In this document: in pieces, positions 7,307 to 15,236 of the stretch | Layout: each line of letters starts with the position of its first letter | Numbering within the stretch: position 1 is the first letter of the stretch | Assembly (NCBI RefSeq): GCF_033343995.1 | Contig: NZ_CP137573.1 | Location: 6,295,001 to 6,359,000 of the forward strand | Reading direction: 5' to 3' | DNA from: Streptomyces sp. HUAS YS2 | GTDB taxonomy: Bacteria; Actinomycetota; Actinomycetes; Streptomycetales; Streptomycetaceae | DNA length: 64,000 nucleotides | Notes under the pieces: generated by a model | Databases searched by the model: none | The model's input: the letters and a program-made list of their open reading frames with translations, nothing else | Told to the model about the DNA's origin: nothing | Made by a program: the position numbers and the translations under genes

Positions 7307-10300
7307 GACACGATCCGGCCTCCCTCCATGGTGTGCACGGTGTGGGCGATGCCGGCGACGAGGTCCGGGTCGTGCTCGACGACGAGGACGGCGAGGCCGT
7401 CGGCGGCCAGCGCGGACAGCAGCCGCGCGAGGGCGTCGGTCTCGGCGGAGTCCAGACCGGCGGCGGGCTCGTCGAGGAGCAGGGTGTGCGGACGGGCGGC
7501 GAGGGCGCGGGCGAGCTCGACGCGGCGGAGGGTGCCGGTGGGCAGCCCGGCGGCGGGGAGGCGGCGGACGGGCCCGGCGAGGCCGAGCAGGCGGAGGGCG
7601 GCGTCGGTGGGGCCGGAGCCGGAGCCGGGGCCGCCGCCCTGCTCCGCGCCGACGCGGACGTTCTCCTCGACGGTGAGCGACGGGAAGACCGCGAGCTGCT
7701 GGAAGGTCCGCCCGATGCCGAGGCGGGTACGGGCGTGGGCGGGGCGGCGGGTGATGTCGACACCGTCGAGCAGCACGCGCCCGGACCGGGGCCGCAGGCT
7801 GCCTGCGAGACAGTCGAACAGCGTGCTCTTCCCGGCCCCGTTCGCCCCCACGACCGCGGTGACCCGCCCGGGTACCAGCTCGATCCCGACGTCGTCGAGA
7901 CCGGTGACCCCGCCGGGATGCACGACCCGCAACCCGACGGCCCGAAGCCGGGGGACGGGCTCGGCAGTAGCGACGCGCCCAGCACCTCCGCCCGGACCGG
8001 GCCCCGCGCCACGCGCGCGCCCGCCGCCGGCGGCCGGGGCAGGGCCGCCCTCGGCGGGCGTGGGAGCGTGGTCCTCGTCGCCGGTCCCGGCCGGCGCAGG
8101 GGCCCCGCCGCCCGCCCCCGTGCGGCGCGGCACAGGCGGCCCCGCCGTACCGCCGGCTGCCCCGCCTGCGGCCTTGCGGCCCGCTACCTCGCCCGCTGCC
8201 GTGGCGCCGGCCGCCCCGTCGGCCGCCGTGCTGCCGGCCGCCCCGCCGACTGCCGTGGTGCCGGCTGCCCCGCCGGCCGCCCCGCCGGCCGCCTTGCTGC
8301 CCGCTACCGCGCCCGCTGCCGTGCTGCCGGCTGCGCCGCCCGCGGCCTTGCGGCCCGCTACCTCGCCCGCTGCCGTGCTGCCGCGTGCTGTGTCGTCGTC
8401 CGCCGTGCCGGTCGGGCCTGCCGTCTCTGCCGCTGCGCCGTGTCTGTCGCGCGGCCCCGCCGCTGTGCCGCGCGGGACCGTTGGTCCCGCCGCGTCGCCG
8501 GGCGCCGCATGGCCCGTGGCCGCGTCGCCCGCCGTGCCGCCTGCCGCTGTGCCGGGCCTGTCGCGCGGCCCCGCCGCGGCGCCACGCCGGACCGGCGGTC
8601 CCGTCGGGCCGCTGGGCGCCCCCCGCCCGGCGGCGCCACCGCCGGGCGCCGCTCGCCCTTCTGGCCCCGCCGTTGCTCTGGTCAGCCAGGTCGTCAGTGG
8701 GGGGACTCGGGAGATCAGGGTGGCCAGGATGCCGATCAGGGCGGCTGCCAGGCCGCCTCGGGGGCCGGCGTCGAGGGCTACCAGGAGGGCGGCGGCGACG
8801 AGGGGGGAGAGGAGGCTGTCCGCGCCGAGGACGACGATCGCGGCGAACCACAGCAGCGCGCGGATCGGGTCGTACGCCTCCGGGTCGAAGGCGCGCAGGG
8901 ACATGCCGAGGAGCCCGCCGCCGAGGGCGGCGAGCGCCGCGCCGAGGACGAAGGCGAGGAGCTTGAGGCGGCTCACCGGGACGCCCGCCGCCTCCGCGCC
9001 CGCCTCGTGGTCCCGCAGCGCCGCCAGCGCGCGGCCCGCCCGGCCCCGGCGCAGGGCCGCGACCACGAGCAGGCAGCCCGCGAGGAGGGCGAGTTCCAGG
9101 GCGTAGTACCCGCGGTCGTGCGCGAACCCCGCCGGCCGGTCGAGCGACAGCCCCGCCGTCGCGTACGGCTGCGCGAAGACGAACCGGCTCACCGCCACCC
9201 CGACCGCCAGCGTCGCCAGCGCCAGGGCCAGCCCGCGTCGCCGGATCGCCGGCCATCCCGTCAGCAGCCCCGCCACCGCCACCAGCGGCACCGCCACCCC
9301 GAGCGCCACCAGCCCCGGCAGCCCCGCGCCCGTCAGCAGCCCCGTGAACAGCGCGCCCAGCCCCGCGTACGCGGCCTGGCCCAGGGCGATCTGGCCGCCC
9401 CGGCCGGTGACCACGACCAGCGACAGCAGCACGATCGCCAGCGCCGGCACCTGGATCGAGGTCCTCAGGTCCGAGCCCGCGAACCCCAGCGGCAGCAGGA
9501 ACAGCACCGCCACCACCGGCCACACCCCCACCGGTGTACGCCCCGGCGCGGCCGGCGGCGGGAGGCTGTCCCGCGCGCCCATCCCCGGCAGCAGCAGCGC
9601 CGCGACCAGCAGTGCCACCACGAACAGGTTCGCGCCGACCGCCTGCACCAGCGGCCCCGCCCAGCCCTCCGGGTGCAGCCGGGTCAGCTGCGCCTGCGCC
9701 ACGCCGATCAGCAGCGCGGTCCCGATCGCCACCGGCAGGCTCCGCATCCGCGCCACGACCGCCACCGCGATCACCTCGACCACCAGCAGCGGCATTCCGT
9801 ACGGGTCCAGCCGCACGTACGGCGCGAGCAGGGCCCCGGTCAGGCCGGCCGTGAACGAGCCGAACGCCCACCCCACCGCCGCGACCCGGTCCGCGTCGAT
9901 CCCACCGAGCACCGCCAGCGGCCGGTTGTCCACCACCGCCCGCAGCTCCCGGCCGAACGCCGACCAGCGCGTCACCGCCCCCACCAGGCAGGCCAGCAGC
10001 ACCACCGTCCCGAGCTGCACCCACGGGTCGTCGCCGAGCAGCACCGGCGCGTCGTCCCGCGCCCCCGTGCCCCACACCAGCGCAGCGCCGCCCACCAGCA
10101 GCACGAACACACCGATCGAGGCGACCAGCGTCTGCGTCGGATCGGAGCCGGTGAGCGCCAGCGGCCGGAACACCGCCCGGTCCAGGACCACACCGATCCC
10201 CGGCGCCACCACCAGCAGCGTCACCGCCGTCCCGAGCCACAGCGGCCAGCCCCACTCGACCACGAACTGCCGCAGCTCGTACGCGCAGACCATCGCGATC

Positions 10301-10425
10301 GCGCCGTGCGCCAGGTTCAGCACGCCCGTCGCGCGGTAGGTGACGATCAGTCCGATCCCGGTGAGCGCCGCCGCGCTGCCGACCGCGAGGCCGGCGAGGG
10401 TCAGTTCGTACGTCAGCGAGGCCAC
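7303..10425 (-). CDS. LivH-LivM-LivG fusion, HAAT-family ABC permease/ATPase
   Basis: One 1040-residue chain joins three transporter parts. Residues 1-285 are a LivH-like permease. Residues about 295-583 are a LivM-like permease. Residues about 823-1040 are a LivG-like ATPase with intact Walker A (GANGAGKST), Walker B (LLLDEPAAGLD) and a divergent signature (LPTGTLRR). Between LivM and LivG lies a low-complexity Ala/Gly/Pro linker of about 240 residues with internal repeats. The reading frame is unbroken and high-GC3 throughout, so this is not an assembly frameshift. It overlaps the upstream membrane gene by 13 bases and livF by 4. The substrate is probably an amino acid or related compound. 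Confidence 0.88.
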   Translation of the reverse strand: MASLTYELTLAGLAVGSAAALTGIGLIVTYRATGVLNLAHGAIAMVCAYELRQFVVEWGWPLWLGTAVTLLVVAPGIGVVLDRAVFRPLALTGSDPTQTLVASIGVFVLLVGGAALVWGTGARDDAPVLLGDDPWVQLGTVVLLACLVGAVTRWSAFGRELRAVVDNRPLAVLGGIDADRVAAVGWAFGSFTAGLTGALLAPYVRLDPYGMPLLVVEVIAVAVVARMRSLPVAIGTALLIGVAQAQLTRLHPEGWAGPLVQAVGANLFVVALLVAALLLPGMGARDSLPPPAAPGRTPVGVWPVVAVLFLLPLGFAGSDLRTSIQVPALAIVLLSLVVVTGRGGQIALGQAAYAGLGALFTGLLTGAGLPGLVALGVAVPLVAVAGLLTGWPAIRRRGLALALATLAVGVAVSRFVFAQPYATAGLSLDRPAGFAHDRGYYALELALLAGCLLVVAALRRGRAGRALAALRDHEAGAEAAGVPVSRLKLLAFVLGAALAALGGGLLGMSLRAFDPEAYDPIRALLWFAAIVVLGADSLLSPLVAAALLVALDAGPRGGLAAALIGILATLISRVPPLTTWLTRATAGPEGRAAPGGGAAGRGAPSGPTGPPVRRGAAAGPRDRPGTAAGGTAGDAATGHAAPGDAAGPTVPRGTAAGPRDRHGAAAETAGPTGTADDDTARGSTAAGEVAGRKAAGGAAGSTAAGAVAGSKAAGGAAGGAAGTTAVGGAAGSTAADGAAGATAAGEVAGRKAAGGAAGGTAGPPVPRRTGAGGGAPAPAGTGDEDHAPTPAEGGPAPAAGGGRARGAGPGPGGGAGRVATAEPVPRLRAVGLRVVHPGGVTGLDDVGIELVPGRVTAVVGANGAGKSTLFDCLAGSLRPRSGRVLLDGVDITRRPAHARTRLGIGRTFQQLAVFPSLTVEENVRVGAEQGGGPGSGSGPTDAALRLLGLAGPVRRLPAAGLPTGTLRRVELARALAARPHTLLLDEPAAGLDSAETDALARLLSALAADGLAVLVVEHDPDLVAGIAHTVHTMEGGRIVS
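8168..8377. repeat. Repeat-rich DNA encoding the Ala/Gly linker
   Basis: A 36-base unit at 8168-8203 recurs exactly at 8342-8377, 174 bases (58 codons) apart, and a diverged third copy lies near 8290-8330. All encode variants of GEVAGRKAAGG in the linker of the LivH-M-G fusion. In-frame spacing suggests the linker grew by repeat expansion. Confidence 0.85.
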
Positions 10426-10865
10426 GGCTCACACACCGGGCAGGGATCGAGCGCGTCGTCACCCACCGGCACGGCCTCCGGCCTGCCCGCCACCAACGGG
10501 CAGTCGGGCCGGTGCGCCAGCGTCCCGCCGGGGACCCGGACCGGCGGCTCCTCGGAGGACGGGGCGGGGGGTTCCTCCCGGATGCCCGACTCCGACTCCC
10601 GGTCCGAGTCCCACTCCGACTCCCACTCCGACTTCGCCTCCGCAGCGCCGGCCGGCCGCCCCGCCGACGTGACCGCCCCCACCGCCACCAGCACCGCGCC
10701 CGCCACCACCAGCGCCGCCCCCGGCACCGTCGAGGACGCCAGCCACGGCAGCTGCCGTTCCGTGAACCGCTCGCCCGAGATCCCGTACCAGCCGACCGCG
10801 CACAGCACCGCGCCCGCGGCGACCGCCGCGAGCCCGGCCCACAGCAGCATCCGGGGTGTCGGCAC
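10413..10865 (-). CDS. Small membrane protein with C-terminal Cys motif
   Basis: This 150-residue protein has two predicted membrane helices (residues about 6-25 and 46-67), then an acidic Ser/Glu-rich stretch. The C-terminal motif is HRPDCPLV...DPCPVC, with three cysteines that might bind metal. The GTG start is preceded by GGGAGGT. It overlaps the fused Liv permease start by 13 bases, so it is the first gene of that operon and may assist the transporter. I know no defined function. Confidence 0.75.
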   Translation of the reverse strand: MPTPRMLLWAGLAAVAAGAVLCAVGWYGISGERFTERQLPWLASSTVPGAALVVAGAVLVAVGAVTSAGRPAGAAEAKSEWESEWDSDRESESGIREEPPAPSSEEPPVRVPGGTLAHRPDCPLVAGRPEAVPVGDDALDPCPVCEPWPR

Positions 10866-10927
10866 CGACGGGACCTCCCTTGCCTCTTCCTTTGCGCTAT
10901 GCCCGGAACCGGCTCACCCTGGAATCA

Positions 10928-10945
10928 TCAGGCCATGTGGCCTGA
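10928..10945. promoter_or_regulatory. Perfect inverted repeat in the liv divergent region
   Basis: TCAGGCCA-TG-TGGCCTGA has 8-base arms with a 2-base centre. It lies 24 bases before the lipoprotein gene and about 63 bases before the divergent liv operon, a good place for an operator controlling both. No regulator gene is adjacent. Confidence 0.5.
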
Positions 10946-10968
10946 ACGGACACCCGGTGGTGAGCCAG

Positions 10969-11484
10969 ATGGTTCTCGACAGATTCGGCGCGCGTTCCCG
11001 CGTCGCGGCCCTCGCGGCCGCCGCGGTCCTGGTGCTCACTCCGGTCGCGGCGGGCTGCTCCGACGACGACGGGGGCGACTCGGGGACCACACAGACGCCG
11101 ACGCAGACGCAACCCACGAACCAGCCGGCGAATCCGGTCGCGGCCAAGGCCGAGATCACCAAGAACTGGACCGCCTTCTTCGACCCGAAGACCCCGGTGG
11201 CCGAGAAGGTCAGGGTCCTGGAGAACGGCGAGCAGATGCAGCCGGTGCTGGTCGCCTTCGCCAACGACCCGAACGCCGCGAAGAGCTCGGCGGCGGTCCG
11301 CGCCATCTCCTTCACCGCGGTCGACAAGGCGGACGTCACGTACGACCTGCTGATCGGCGGCCAGCCGGCGATCCCGAACGCCAAGGGCACCTCGGTCGAG
11401 CAGGACGGCGTCTGGAAGGTCTCGGTCCAGACCCTGTGCGCACTGGTGAAGCAGAGCGGCAATGCGGCCGTTCCGGGCTGCTGA
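10969..11484 (+). CDS. Lipoprotein with MTB12-like C-terminal domain
   Basis: This 171-residue protein has a lipobox (LTPVAAGC, Cys near residue 27), so it should be anchored to the outer face of the membrane. A Thr/Gln/Pro-rich linker follows. The C-terminal part (WTAFFDPKTPVAEKVRVLENG) resembles the low-molecular-weight antigen MTB12 family of actinobacteria; I recall this match rather than having measured it. ATG 10969 is used, but in-frame GTGs at 10957 and 10960 are possible. Its 3' end overlaps the binding-protein start by 23 bases. Confidence 0.78.
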   Translation: MVLDRFGARSRVAALAAAAVLVLTPVAAGCSDDDGGDSGTTQTPTQTQPTNQPANPVAAKAEITKNWTAFFDPKTPVAEKVRVLENGEQMQPVLVAFANDPNAAKSSAAVRAISFTAVDKADVTYDLLIGGQPAIPNAKGTSVEQDGVWKVSVQTLCALVKQSGNAAVPGC

Positions 11485-12751
11485 GGCACTGCTCCTGACG
11501 CTGCTGCTGGCGCTCGCCACGGCCTGCGGCAGCCGGCTCCCGGAGAGCGCGTTCGCGGGGCGGCCCACCGGCTCCGCCGGCGGCGAGCCGCTCCGCGTCG
11601 GCATCATCACCAGCGCCACCAGTCCCGTCGGCGGCGACGCCTTCACCGGGCCGCGCGAAGGCGCGCTCGCCTACTTCGCCGCGCTCAACGCCGACGGCGG
11701 ACTGAACGGCCGCCGGATCGAGCCGGTCACCTGCGACGACGGCGGCAGCGGCGTCGGGAACACCGCGTGCGTGCACGAACTCGTCGACGAGAAGAAGGTG
11801 TTCGCGCTGGTCGCCACCACCGCCCTGGACTACGCGGGCGCCCCGCTCGTCGACCGGGCCGGTGTCCCCGACATCGGTGGCCAGCCGCTCGGCCCGGCGT
11901 ACGACACCTATCCGCACCTGTACGGGATCTACGGCAGCCTCGCCCCGCGCACCGGCTCCTCACCCGGCTGGAACGGCGTCCTGTACGGCGGGACCGAGGT
12001 GTACCGCTACTTCCGGGCCGAGCACGGGGCCGGCACGGCGGCCGTCGTCTCGTACAACCAGGCCGCCTCGGCCGCGTACGCCCGGCTGATCGTCGAGGGG
12101 CTGCGCACCGAGGGGTACAAGGTGGTCACCGAGCAGGTCGACTTCGCGCTGCCCAACTACCGGGCCGTCGCCGCCGATCTGCGCGCCCAGCACGCCGATC
12201 TGGTCTTCGACGCGCTGGACAGCCACGGCAACGCCCGGCTGTGCGAGGCGATGGACGAGGCCCGGGTCGAGGTGACCGCCAAGGTGACCAATGTGCAGAA
12301 CTGGAACGCGGCCGTGCCCGAGGAGTACGCGAAGTCCCCCGTCTGCCGCAACGCGTTGTGGGTGACGGGCTCCAGCCGCAACTACGAGGACACGGACCAG
12401 CCGGCCGTCCGGGCGTTCCGCGAGGGCATCCGGGGCACCCTGAAGGGCCGGCCGCTCGCCCAGTGGCAGTTGGAGGGCTGGGCGGCCGCGATGTGGTTCA
12501 CCGACGCCGCGAAGTCCTGCGGCGCGGACCTCACCCGGGCCTGCGTCGAGCGCTTCCTGAACCGGCCGGAGCCGTACACCGCGGACGGGCTCCTGCTGCC
12601 GGTCCGTTTCGAGCACCTGGCCGAACCGCCGAAGACCCGGGACACGTGTATGTCCGTCGCGCGGTGGCAGGACAACCACGGCTGGGTGACGCAGGGTGGG
12701 GACATGACGACCAACTGTGCGTCCGTGCCGCAGATCCCCTACCGGCCGTGA
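11462..12751 (+). CDS. HAAT-family ABC substrate-binding lipoprotein
   Basis: The 429-residue protein has a lipobox (LALATACGS, Cys near 21) and a LivJ/LivK-like periplasmic-binding fold type I. Ligand-fold features include VGIITSATSPVGGDAF at the start, NADGGLNGRRIEPVTCDD and a VLYGGTEVYRYF middle segment. It is encoded divergently from the LivH-M-G/LivF operon and is the natural receptor for it. Additional cysteine pairs suggest disulfides outside the cell. The ligand cannot be deduced. Confidence 0.88.
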   Translation: MRPFRAAEALLLTLLLALATACGSRLPESAFAGRPTGSAGGEPLRVGIITSATSPVGGDAFTGPREGALAYFAALNADGGLNGRRIEPVTCDDGGSGVGNTACVHELVDEKKVFALVATTALDYAGAPLVDRAGVPDIGGQPLGPAYDTYPHLYGIYGSLAPRTGSSPGWNGVLYGGTEVYRYFRAEHGAGTAAVVSYNQAASAAYARLIVEGLRTEGYKVVTEQVDFALPNYRAVAADLRAQHADLVFDALDSHGNARLCEAMDEARVEVTAKVTNVQNWNAAVPEEYAKSPVCRNALWVTGSSRNYEDTDQPAVRAFREGIRGTLKGRPLAQWQLEGWAAAMWFTDAAKSCGADLTRACVERFLNRPEPYTADGLLLPVRFEHLAEPPKTRDTCMSVARWQDNHGWVTQGGDMTTNCASVPQIPYRP

Positions 12752-12833
12752 TGCCCTCCGAGCCGGGGCAGTACAGTCCCGTGGAGACCCACTTTTGCAA
12801 CTGACGTCTCAACGGGGGAGGCGCGTCAGCGCC

Positions 12834-14111
12834 ATGCGCATTTCCTTTCTGCTGCACAACGCCTACGGCATCGGCGGCACGATCCGTACGACGTTCAACC
12901 TCGCCCGGGTGCTGGCGGAGCGTCATGAGGTCGAGATCGTCTCCGTCTTCCGGCACCGCGACGAGCCGATGCTGGGCGCCCCCGCCGGAGTGACGATGCG
13001 CCACCTGGTGGACCTGCGGAAGAACAGCCCGGAGTACGACGGGAACCACCCCGACTACGCGAAGCCGGCCCGTGTCTTCCCGCGCGGCGACGGCCGTTGG
13101 AAGCAGTACAGCCGGCTCACCGACGAGCGGATCGCCGCGCACCTGAGGAACCTCGAGGCCGACGTGGTCGTCGGCACCCGGCCCGGTCTGAACGTCCACA
13201 TCGCCCGGCAGACCCGGCGCGGCCCGGTCCGGGTCGGGCAGGAGCACCTGACCCTGGACAGCCACGGCTACCGCCTGCGGCGCGAGATCGGGCACCGGTA
13301 CGTGCTGCTCGACGCGGTCACCACGGTCACCGAGGCGGACGCCCGCTCGTACCGGACGCGGCTGAAGCTGCCCGGGGTGCGGATCGACGCGGTGCCCAAC
13401 AGCGTGCCCGCGCCGTCGGTGCCGCCCGCCGACCCGGCGTCGAAGGTGGTCGTCGCGGCGGGCCGCCTGACGAAGGTGAAGCGGTACGACGTGCTGGTCG
13501 ACGCCTTCGCCAAGGTCGTCGCCGCCCGGCCCGACTGGCAGCTGCGGATCTACGGCACCGGGGACGCCACCGGCAACGAGCGCGGCGCGCTGGAGAAGCA
13601 GGTCACGGAGCACGGGATCGGCGGGAACGTGACCTTCATGGGCACCGCCAACCCGATGGAGCCGGAGTGGGCGAAGGGCTCGATCGCGGCGGTGACCTCC
13701 CGCCTGGAGTCCTTCGGGATGACCATCGTCGAGGCGATGCGGTGCGGGCTGCCGGTCGTCGCCACGGACTGCCCGCACGGGCCGCGCGAGATCATCGAGG
13801 ACGGCGTGGACGGTCGGCTCGTCCCGGTGGGGGACGTGGACGCGGTAGCCGCAGCGCTCCTGGAGCTGATCGAGGACGACGAGCTGCGGGCGACGACCGC
13901 GCGGGCTGCCCGCACGGCAGCCGAGCGCTTCGACCCGGTCCGGATCGCCGCGCTGCACGAGAGCCTGTGGACGGAACTGGTCGCCCGTGGCGGCACCGGC
14001 CGCCCGCGCAACCGTGCCCGCGACGCCTTCCAACAGCTCCGCGGCACGCTCCTCGACGCGGCCTACGGGGTCCGCTACAGGGCGGCGGACATCCTGCGCG
14101 GCAAGCGCTAG
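12834..14111 (+). CDS. Glycosyltransferase family 4 (GT-B)
   Basis: This 425-residue enzyme has the GT4 layout. The acceptor half contains the glycine-rich GIGGTIRTTFNLA near residue 11. The donor half has GRLTKVKRYDVLVDAF and the EX7E region ESFGMTIVEAMRCGLPVVATD. It should transfer a sugar from a nucleotide donor to a cell-envelope or secreted acceptor; neither substrate is visible. The ATG at 12834 follows GGGGGAGG by 12 bases, slightly far. There is no signal peptide. It stands alone, with no polysaccharide cluster next to it. Confidence 0.9.
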   Translation: MRISFLLHNAYGIGGTIRTTFNLARVLAERHEVEIVSVFRHRDEPMLGAPAGVTMRHLVDLRKNSPEYDGNHPDYAKPARVFPRGDGRWKQYSRLTDERIAAHLRNLEADVVVGTRPGLNVHIARQTRRGPVRVGQEHLTLDSHGYRLRREIGHRYVLLDAVTTVTEADARSYRTRLKLPGVRIDAVPNSVPAPSVPPADPASKVVVAAGRLTKVKRYDVLVDAFAKVVAARPDWQLRIYGTGDATGNERGALEKQVTEHGIGGNVTFMGTANPMEPEWAKGSIAAVTSRLESFGMTIVEAMRCGLPVVATDCPHGPREIIEDGVDGRLVPVGDVDAVAAALLELIEDDELRATTARAARTAAERFDPVRIAALHESLWTELVARGGTGRPRNRARDAFQQLRGTLLDAAYGVRYRAADILRGKR

Positions 14112-14185
14112 GCCCCGGTCCGGGCCCCGGTCCTGGTCTCGGTCCGCTCCGGTCCGGGCCCCGGTTCCGCTCCGGGTTCCCCTTC

Positions 14186-14214
14186 CGATCGCGGACCGTA
14201 GCTGTCCGCGATCG
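14186..14214. promoter_or_regulatory. 11-bp inverted repeat before the WYL regulator
   Basis: CGATCGCGGAC and GTCCGCGATCG are perfect complements with a 7-base spacer. The element ends 17 bases before the regulator's ATG and is a natural autoregulatory operator. The preceding 70 bases are a degenerate CCGGTCC-rich simple repeat. Confidence 0.6.
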
Positions 14215-14231
14215 CTGGCAGACTCGGGCGC

Positions 14232-15236
14232 ATGCTGGAAACCTCGGCGCGCCTGCTGCGCCTGCTCTCGCTGCTCCAGACACACCGGGAATGGTCCGGG
14301 GCCGTCCTGGCCGACCGGCTCGGGGTGACCGCGCGGACCGTGCGCCGGGACGTCGACCGGCTGCGCGAACTCGGCTACCCCGTCGACGCCAGCCCCGGGA
14401 CCGGCGGCGGGTACCGGCTCGGCGCCGGGGCCGAGCTTCCGCCGCTGCTGCTCGACGACGAGGAGGCCGTGGCCGTCGCGGTGGGGCTGCGCACGGCCGC
14501 CGGGCAGGGCATCGAAGGCATCGGCGAGACCTCCGTACGCGCCCTGGCCAAGCTGGAGCAGGTGCTGCCCGGGCGGCTGCGGCGGCGGGTCAGCGCGCTC
14601 AACGCCTTCACCGTGCCGATGCTGCGCACCCCGTCCGGCTCGCTGGACCCCTCTGTCCTCACCGAGCTGGCCAATGCCTGCCGGGACGCCGAGCGGCTCC
14701 GCTTCGAGTACCGCGACCACAGCGGCGCCGCCACCCGCCGCACCGTCGAACCGCACCGCCTGGTCTGCACCGAGCGGCGTTGGTACCTGGTCGCGTGGGA
14801 CGTGGACCGTTTGGCCTGGCGGACCTTCCGGGCCGACCGGATCACCCCCAAGCCACCGCACGGCCCCCGGTTCCCGCCGCGCGAGCCGCCCGCCGACGAC
14901 CTGGCCGCCTACGTCGCGAAGGGCGTGTCCGGCGCCGCGTACGCAGCGGAGGGGGTCGTCCGGCTCCTTGTGCCGCTCGCCGAGGCCGCGCGGGTCGTCG
15001 GGCCGATGGACGGCGTCCTGGAGGCGGACGGGCCGGACCGCTGCCTGCTGCGCGCCGGTGCGCACGGCCTGGACGTCCTGGTGATCCACGTGATGATGAT
15101 GGGCTTCGAGTTCGAGGTGGTGGACCCTCCCGAACTCGACGACCGGATCCGCGCCCTCAGGGACCGTCTGTCCCGTGCCCTGGACCGGACGGCTCCGACG
15201 GCCGTCCCGGCGCCCGGCGACCCGCAGGCTCGCTGA
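14232..15236 (+). CDS. HTH/WYL-domain transcriptional regulator
   Basis: The 334-residue protein has an N-terminal DeoR-like helix-turn-helix (SGAVLADRLGVTARTVRRDVDRL, residues about 21-43). A WYL domain follows (residues about 140-215, with RLVCTERRWYLVAWDVDRLAWR) and a WCX-like C-terminal part. WYL domains bind ligands, often nucleotides or nucleic acid. A perfect inverted repeat just upstream suggests autoregulation. The last 80 bases overlap the end of ctaD on the other strand. Confidence 0.9.
   Translation: MLETSARLLRLLSLLQTHREWSGAVLADRLGVTARTVRRDVDRLRELGYPVDASPGTGGGYRLGAGAELPPLLLDDEEAVAVAVGLRTAAGQGIEGIGETSVRALAKLEQVLPGRLRRRVSALNAFTVPMLRTPSGSLDPSVLTELANACRDAERLRFEYRDHSGAATRRTVEPHRLVCTERRWYLVAWDVDRLAWRTFRADRITPKPPHGPRFPPREPPADDLAAYVAKGVSGAAYAAEGVVRLLVPLAEAARVVGPMDGVLEADGPDRCLLRAGAHGLDVLVIHVMMMGFEFEVVDPPELDDRIRALRDRLSRALDRTAPTAVPAPGDPQAR

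Noticed and set aside
7960..8676. Frameshift or separate gene between LivM and LivG
   Set aside because: The frame stays open with high GC3 and in-phase repeats on the minus strand, so a genuine linker is the simplest reading.
7333..11484. Plus-strand frame of more than 1300 codons
   Set aside because: It runs antisense to the Liv fusion and is open only because of codon bias; its protein is Arg/His/Gln-rich with no domain. Only the last part (from 10969) is a real gene.
14112..14185. Terminator or repeat array after the glycosyltransferase
   Set aside because: The CCGGTCC-rich run is degenerate and forms no clear stem longer than a few bases.
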